This document shows, in pieces, positions 22,754 to 26,542 of a DNA stretch of 26,542 bases. The DNA is from a virus: positions 1-26,542 of the IMG/VR virus record IMGVR_UViG_3300045950_000168; one strand, given 5' to 3'. The first letter of the stretch is position 1, and each line of letters opens with the position of its first letter. The notes beneath the pieces were generated by a model, which worked only from the letters and a program-made list of their open reading frames with translations, made no database searches and was not told the origin of the DNA. The translations under genes were made by a program, and so were the position numbers.

Positions 22754-23377
22754 TCAAAACATGGTGAGTTGATGCATCACCGACGCCGCCGACAACGCCA
22801 TCGGCGATCGGATAGGTAACACCTGCGACGCATCACGAGGATCAAGCAATTCTCCGACCAGTATCACCCGCTCGATGAGTTTAAGCAGCAGCCACACGTC
22901 ATGCAAGCAATAATCCAGCACCTCCCCAATCTTGCCCTGTTGCCACAGCACCGGAGCCAATGCCCCGTGCCCGGACTTCGTGCCAATCCCGTTTGCTCGA
23001 CAGACCGCATCCAAGCCAAACCCTGCGCTGTCCGGGTAGACGAAGTGATCAGGAAGCCCGGCGGCCCGCCAGAGTTCGACGAGCAGATCATAAGATCGCT
23101 CGTCGGGCACGAGAAGGCCATTGGCCGCACACAACCGATTATCAAACCCAAGAGAGTTGAAGCCAATGATCACAGCAGCCTGATCGACGAGCCGCTGAAA
23201 CACCTCGAAGTTGTCCTGACAGAAGATCCGGGACTGGTGTGTGTCCATATCGTACACGCCGATGCAGGCCAGCCCCATGCCCTCGAAGTCATCCCATCCC
23301 TGACAATACTCGATGCCGGGGAGACGTAGCTCTTTCCCCGGTATCCCCTTCAAGATTTCACAATCGTAGAGAATCAT
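22754..23377 (-). CDS. DEDDy-type 3'-5' exonuclease (PolB-like exonuclease domain)
   Basis: 207 residues from ATG 23377, six bases after AGAAGGAGC; an in-frame earlier start at 23410 has no such site. Acidic motifs: Asp5 and Glu7 in YDCEI, Asp79 in GFNSLGFDN, and YCLHD with Tyr156 and Asp160. This Tyr-x3-Asp ending defines the DEDDy subgroup of RNase H-like exonucleases. Conserved family blocks are GMGLACIGVYD, SYDLLVELWRAAGLP and GHGALAPVLWQQGKIGEVLDYC. It should remove 3' nucleotides from DNA, in repair, recombination or degradation. It overlaps the previous gene by 20 bases. Confidence 0.9.
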   Translation of the reverse strand: MILYDCEILKGIPGKELRLPGIEYCQGWDDFEGMGLACIGVYDMDTHQSRIFCQDNFEVFQRLVDQAAVIIGFNSLGFDNRLCAANGLLVPDERSYDLLVELWRAAGLPDHFVYPDSAGFGLDAVCRANGIGTKSGHGALAPVLWQQGKIGEVLDYCLHDVWLLLKLIERVILVGELLDPRDASQVLPIRSPMALSAASVMHQLTMF

Positions 23378-23549
23378 AGCATGCTCCTTCTGGCTCGTTA
23401 CACTCGTCATAATCCCCTCCTTGCGTGTTTATGAGTCGGTGTTGGTCATCGTCGATCAGCATCGCAATATTCGCTTGATACGCCATCCGAAAATCAGGAT
23501 CATCAGAGCATGCTTTCTGGAAGGTCTGTCGTGCTTCTTCAATGGTCAT
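23358..23549 (-). CDS. Small acidic protein, function unknown
   Basis: 63 residues from ATG 23549, overlapping the interrupted upstream gene by 11 bases. Starts MTIEEARQTFQKACSDDPDF and runs MAYQANIAMLIDDDQHRL, mostly helical; the end carries two cysteines and several acidic residues. No recognised family. Its stop lies inside the exonuclease start region. Confidence 0.65.
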   Translation of the reverse strand: MTIEEARQTFQKACSDDPDFRMAYQANIAMLIDDDQHRLINTQGGDYDECNEPEGACYDSLRL

Positions 23550-23760
23550 GCTGTTTTTCCTCCACCAGAATCACCGGCACTTCATCAATCCGTACCAAGA
23601 ACCCGCCGTTTGTCCAATAACCATCCCCATCATCTTCTAACCCTATCCCCAAAAACGCTTCGATGGTTTCCCTCGTAGGACGGGACAGGCATACAGCTCA
23701 TGGTTGCATCGGCTCATCATACTCTCCAGCCATCACCACAAAACAGGCGTCAGGAATCAT
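23539..23760 (-). pseudogene. Small gene interrupted by an in-frame TGA
   Basis: ATG 23760 (ATGA overlap with the upstream stop) gives MIPDACFVVMAGEYDEPMQP, then TGA at 23698-23700, and the same frame then continues AVCLSRPTRETIEAFLGIGL and on through GYWTNGGFLVRIDEVPVILV to a stop at 23539-23541. Without the TGA this would be a 73-residue protein with coherent alpha/beta character. No ATG or GTG lies soon after the TGA in frame; the nearest start-like codon is TTG in the AFLG part. A CGA-to-TGA change would be enough. TGA ends many other genes in this window, so it is not globally recoded. Confidence 0.7.
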
Positions 23761-23963
23761 CGTTGCTCTTCTCCTTTCTCTTTAACATACCGTTGTTCAA
23801 CGAGATCATATCGCCAGCCATTCTTCCGGGCAACCAATCCCAAGTAATAAATGGTTTCCTGATACTCTTGTTCCTGCCCCCACGCACGGAGGTGCTCAGC
23901 TAACTGGAGCATCTTGTTGGCCATTATGAGGGACGATAACAGGTCTTCTTTTTCTGTGCTCAT
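23757..23963 (-). CDS. Small helical protein, function unknown
   Basis: 68 residues from ATG 23963, behind GAGG at six bases; the frame extends to 23999 but that stretch lacks a ribosome site. Helical and charged (EKEDLLSSLIMANKMLQLAE), then HLRAWGQEQEYQETIYYLGL with aromatic residues, ending in a basic tail. Overlaps the next gene by ATGA. No recognised family. Confidence 0.7.
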   Translation of the reverse strand: MSTEKEDLLSSLIMANKMLQLAEHLRAWGQEQEYQETIYYLGLVARKNGWRYDLVEQRYVKEKGEEQR

Positions 23964-24024
23964 CGTATCCTCATCCGAACGTCGCCGTTCCGCAGCCAAT
24001 CAATTCTCCGGTCTCCCGATCCCA

Positions 24025-24165
24025 CTACCCGTCCCGGGGACCGATCACCAGCCGCACATCAGTCTCAGTGATACATACAGAAAGATGGGTTGGCGAGGGA
24101 AGTGTGAGGGACGGAAGGATCATATCCTCATCCTCGTAAAACTCCTCTTCTTTGATGGTCTTCAT
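24025..24165 (-). CDS. Very short acidic ORF, 46 residues
   Basis: ATG 24165 to TAG 24025, eight bases after the membrane-protein gene's stop. Starts MKTIKEEEFYEDEDMILPSL, followed by LTLPSPTHLSVCITETDVRL. The highly acidic start and a beta-prone end look like real coding; the ribosome site is weak, so coupling with the upstream gene is likely. Function unknown. Confidence 0.5.
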   Translation of the reverse strand: MKTIKEEEFYEDEDMILPSLTLPSPTHLSVCITETDVRLVIGPRDG

Positions 24166-24173
24166 AGGGTTTT

Positions 24174-24653
24174 CTACTTTACTAATAATGGCGAGCGGCG
24201 ATACAAATCAAAGTTGCTCCATGTGATGGTCTGCTCATCGATCAACGTGTCTGGCACGACTACAGTCTGTAGGTAGTACAGTGGATCTGACGCATGCCAT
24301 AGCGTATCGATCTGACTCCGCACAACCCACAATCGAGCGATCACCCGATCCCCCTGCGTGCCATGCTTCGCCAATGACCACATAATGTTTGCTCCCGCCT
24401 CAACTATTATGAGGTTCTGTTGCCACAAGGAATCGATGTCTGTCGCTGAGGGATATGGTTGTCGAAAATAGAAAATCCCTCCTGTTACCGTTAAAGAATC
24501 AGGAACATACACTGAAGTTCCCGCTCCTTCTCTTACATCAGCACTACTCATTGGTGACAGAAAGTGTTTATATACAACGATGATTCCCACGCTCACAATC
24601 CCTACGCTGCACCCCATAATGATCAAGAGTAAGCCTTCTTTGTACCTGTTCAT
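24174..24653 (-). CDS. Membrane-anchored protein, function unknown
   Basis: 159 residues from ATG 24653, overlapping the upstream stop by ATGA. Residues 8-28 (LLLIIMGCSVGIVSVGIIVVY) form one transmembrane helix with a short positive N terminus (MNRYK), suggesting an N-in, C-out type with a mostly exported domain. The remaining part is beta-rich (TSVYVPDSLTVTGGIFYF, RVIARLWVVRSQIDTLWH). The longer frame to 24686 is not preferred. No recognised family; single-span early phage proteins often affect host envelope or superinfection, which remains speculation here. Confidence 0.75.
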   Translation of the reverse strand: MNRYKEGLLLIIMGCSVGIVSVGIIVVYKHFLSPMSSADVREGAGTSVYVPDSLTVTGGIFYFRQPYPSATDIDSLWQQNLIIVEAGANIMWSLAKHGTQGDRVIARLWVVRSQIDTLWHASDPLYYLQTVVVPDTLIDEQTITWSNFDLYRRSPLLVK

Positions 24654-25174
24654 GATAACCTCCGCATCTTCCTCCCCTGCCACCACTGCAAGCCCAGCCA
24701 GAGCGCATCCCGCTCATGCTGGTTATGACAGACCCCCGGATAGCAGTGATCCGCCTCGAAATCCGTTTCATCTTTGGAGCGGCGACCTCGACTGTCCCGG
24801 ACCGATTGCACGTGCACCTTGATGCCCCGTTCCTGAAAATGCCCATAGAGGACGTGAGCAATGGCCGAAACGAAGAGAATCGCCTTCATGTTCACTGCTT
24901 TTCGAGGAAACAACGGGAGGGGAGCTTGCAAGGTCAGCGGTACACCCTGGATCGTGACCTCCGGACTCTGCCGAAGCCAAGGGTCTGGACACTCGATCAC
25001 GACTTCACTAACCACCCGCTCCCCTGGATCATCCCGCCGGTCCCACTGTGCGGAAAAAGCATGCCAGACAGTTTCCGGCGTCGCATGATGAAGAGTAAAG
25101 GCTAAAATAGGCACACCGTCTCGAAAAAGGCAACACCCGGTCGTCGTGCCGGGGTCAATGCTGAGAAGAATCAT
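24650..25174 (-). CDS. RuvC-like RNase H-fold nuclease
   Basis: 174 residues from ATG 25174, eight bases after the previous gene. The RNase H-fold acidic residues are visible: Asp7 in LLSIDPGTTTG, Glu61 in VVIECPDPW, and Asp156 in NQHERDALWLGL (HxxD), the pattern of RuvC-type Holliday junction resolvases. The middle contains PRKAVNMKAILFVSAIAHVL. It may resolve branched DNA before packaging. It is shorter than or similar to classic RuvC (about 170 residues). Confidence 0.85.
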   Translation of the reverse strand: MILLSIDPGTTTGCCLFRDGVPILAFTLHHATPETVWHAFSAQWDRRDDPGERVVSEVVIECPDPWLRQSPEVTIQGVPLTLQAPLPLFPRKAVNMKAILFVSAIAHVLYGHFQERGIKVHVQSVRDSRGRRSKDETDFEADHCYPGVCHNQHERDALWLGLQWWQGRKMRRLS

Positions 25175-25182
25175 CTATCGAC

Positions 25183-25575
25183 CTACCGTATCCACCGGTG
25201 AGCAATCTCGCACAGCGCCACGAACACCGCATCCTTGTCCCGCTCTCGTGGCTCCAGTTCATCATAGGGTACAAGGTCAGGATGGGTTTTCTGCTCCCGG
25301 GAATACTCTGGGCCGTAGACCCATCCCATCTTCAGGTATTCCTCCATCCAACTGTTGTGTAACTCAGCTGGTGAGGAGGATTGTCGAGGGGAACACTGCT
25401 GGTCAATCACTCGACGGAATTGTGCTTTGAACGGCTCCTCCCGTTCGACCCACAGTACCGGTACTATCGGGGCGTGAGCCGCCTGTGCCGCTAACCGAGC
25501 AGCGTCATAGACAAACTGCGCTCGTCGCTCCAACAGATCGTCATTTCCCAAATAAACATCTGAATGGGAAGTCAT
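25183..25575 (-). CDS. RyR-domain protein
   Basis: 130 residues from ATG 25575, with a strong AAGGAGG. Residues about 70-120 match the RyR domain named after ryanodine receptors: ELHNSWMEEYLKMGWVYGPE, then EQKTHPDLVPYDELEPRERD-KDAV. Residues 1-68 are helical and include LERRAQFVYDAARLAAQAAH. Bacterial and phage RyR proteins have been linked to nucleotide-ligand binding in defence or counter-defence systems, but for this protein only the domain is seen. It is encoded next to a RuvC-like nuclease and DUF5131. Confidence 0.85.
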   Translation of the reverse strand: MTSHSDVYLGNDDLLERRAQFVYDAARLAAQAAHAPIVPVLWVEREEPFKAQFRRVIDQQCSPRQSSSPAELHNSWMEEYLKMGWVYGPEYSREQKTHPDLVPYDELEPRERDKDAVFVALCEIAHRWIR

Positions 25576-25634
25576 TCTTCCTCCTTAACATTCTGTCAAA
25601 ATCCAGTGTTCGGTTGTGAAAAAATCCGTGCGCT

Positions 25635-25760
25635 TCATCTCCATAAGGTTAAATGCTGACGGATCAGTTCTTCTACCACCTTCATGCTATTCACAACGGC
25701 CAAGACGTCCCACTGCTTTCGATGGGGGTCTCGCCGCTGCACCACATAGACTTTCCTCAT
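25635..25760 (-). CDS. Very short protein, 41 residues
   Basis: ATG 25760 overlaps the upstream stop as ATGA. Product starts MRKVYVVQRRDPHRKQWDVL and ends VEELIRQHLTLWR. One strand then one helix with positive charge. The longer frame to 25841 would overlap the upstream gene heavily. Function unknown. Confidence 0.6.
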   Translation of the reverse strand: MRKVYVVQRRDPHRKQWDVLAVVNSMKVVEELIRQHLTLWR

Positions 25761-25921
25761 GTCCTCTTCTCCTTCTCCTCGACATGATCCACATACGCCT
25801 CTCGCTCCTCCGGTGTCATGAGCTCGAGATGCCCTTGACACACATCAAGACCAAGACCATCAATATAGACGATGCGGGCGATAGCTGGTTGCTCACAATG
25901 CTCAACATCACAAGTCTTCAT
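25757..25921 (-). CDS. Small Cys-containing protein, 54 residues
   Basis: ATG 25921 overlaps the DUF5131 stop (ATGA); the longer frame to 26059 lies inside that gene and is rejected. Residues 4-31 contain CDVEHCEQPAIARI and LDVCQGH: Cys4, Cys9, Cys29 and His32 make a plausible C-x4-C...C-x2-H zinc site. The C terminus is acidic and helical. Likely a small zinc-binding protein; no recognised family. Confidence 0.65.
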   Translation of the reverse strand: MKTCDVEHCEQPAIARIVYIDGLGLDVCQGHLELMTPEEREAYVDHVEEKEKRT

Positions 25922-26542
25922 CGTTGTGGATACTCCCGCACCTGAAGACCTCTCGGCCATTCCTCGATAGCTCCGCCTTTGGGGTGCTGATAATTTCGGC
26001 ACCCAGCGATGTAGTTCCCGAGCTGCTTCACAAATACTGCCACACGAGCGACCCGGCACTGGTGAATAATTTGCCAGATCCAGGTCGGGTCACACCAACG
26101 GGCATACCCCCGGGGGGCGCTCTCGCCACCAACAACCACCCACTCAAGCTGCTGTAGGTAGGGTCGGAGATCAAGTTCATCAAGGAGTGGTTCAGCACTT
26201 ACCCAATGCACAGCGGCCGGGATCGATAAGAGCGGTGGAATCCGAGTGTCCGCCATCTCCTGATCTTCTGCGCTAACTCCCCACCACACATTCGGGAGAT
26301 AATCACCGCCACCAAAGAAGCGCACAGGATGCTCCGATGTGATCTCATAGAGTTTTCGATGCATGTTCTCTGGACGCTTGGTCAAGACTTGAAAGATGTG
26401 CTGCGGACAGGCCGCCATCACCTCCAACATTTGGTCGATGAAGGCCGCCGGTACGTTCTCATGAAAGAAGTCCGACAGGCTGTTCACAAAGATCCGGCGA
26501 GGCTTCTTCCAGTGGAGGGGTTGTTCCAAGCGATCATGAAGC
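25918..26542 (-). CDS. DUF5131 (phage Gp37/Gp68) family protein, 5' end outside window
   Basis: At least 207 residues visible; the frame continues past the apparent TTG at 26529 to the window edge (LHDRLEQPLHWKKPRR), so the N terminus is missing. Family blocks are IFVNSLSDFFHENVP, HIFQVLTKRPENM, NVWWGVSAEDQE, HWVSAEPLLDELDL and EWVVVGGESAP-RGYAR. The full family carries an N-terminal Cys-rich iron-sulfur-like motif, expected upstream of this window. DUF5131 proteins are common in phages and mobile elements and appear related to radical-SAM enzymes; the reaction is unknown. First gene of the overlapping accessory cluster. Confidence 0.9.
   Translation of the reverse strand, partial: LHDRLEQPLHWKKPRRIFVNSLSDFFHENVPAAFIDQMLEVMAACPQHIFQVLTKRPENMHRKLYEITSEHPVRFFGGGDYLPNVWWGVSAEDQEMADTRIPPLLSIPAAVHWVSAEPLLDELDLRPYLQQLEWVVVGGESAPRGYARWCDPTWIWQIIHQCRVARVAVFVKQLGNYIAGCRNYQHPKGGAIEEWPRGLQVREYPQR

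Noticed and set aside
23698-23700. Genome-wide reassignment of TGA
   Set aside because: Many neighbouring genes end in TGA through ATGA overlaps, so TGA works as a stop here.
1-26542. CRISPR arrays, insertion sequences, integrase or attachment sites
   Set aside because: I saw no regularly spaced repeats, no transposase or integrase motifs and no duplicated att-like cores.

Overview
The window is a densely packed piece of a tailed-phage (Caudoviricetes) genome. Every convincing protein gene and the single tRNA lie on the minus strand, so transcription runs from the right end (26542) to the left end (1). The virus-defining genes are clear: small and large terminase, portal, a MuF-type minor head protein, a prohead protease joined to a scaffold-like tail, a probable decoration protein and an HK97-fold major capsid protein. 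No integrase, repressor, CRISPR array or insertion sequence is visible, so the sequence does not show whether the element is lytic or temperate. The host cannot be named; the promoters are ordinary bacterial sigma70-type.

Region by region in the direction of transcription. (A) 26542-22754: accessory and nucleic-acid genes, many joined by ATGA start/stop overlaps: DUF5131 (Gp37/Gp68) protein cut by the window edge, two very small ORFs, a RyR-domain protein, a RuvC-like RNase H-fold nuclease, a membrane-anchored protein, several small unknowns (one interrupted by an in-frame TGA) and a DEDDy-type 3'-5' exonuclease. (B) 22726-18504: a sigma70 promoter and long leader, then a ParB-like protein and a beta-class DNA methyltransferase whose shared zinc ribbon seems split between the two ORFs, a helical protein, a tRNA-Gly(UCC), a putative antirestriction adenine methyltransferase and a second ParB-like gene broken by a frameshift. 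The left part of this block is visibly more A+T-rich than its surroundings. (C) 18468-6727: a second strong promoter inside a 10-bp inverted repeat, then a DUF488 protein, the terminases, portal, the MuF protein and a chain of roughly 30-115-residue proteins that occupy the place of connector, head-completion and neck genes, ending in a small HTH protein. (D) 6703-1: a third promoter followed at once by an intrinsic terminator and a possible competing antiterminator hairpin, then protease/scaffold, decoration protein, major capsid protein and three extracellular or virion-surface-like proteins, the last cut by the window edge.

The genes read as a packaging and head-assembly programme (TerS/TerL cut and translocate DNA through the portal; MuF and small proteins complete the vertex; protease, scaffold and capsid build the shell) preceded by DNA-modification and nuclease genes that probably protect or process the phage genome.

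The most unusual items are the MuF protein, which carries a 131-residue mini-intein exactly at its Cys-x-x-Cys motif and an HEFGH zinc-protease-like domain at its C terminus; the promoter-terminator leader of the capsid operon; the split zinc ribbon; and the modification island with its embedded tRNA. Three genes appear broken by single-base lesions, which could be real decay, recoding or sequence error. All family assignments come from reading motifs, with no database search.
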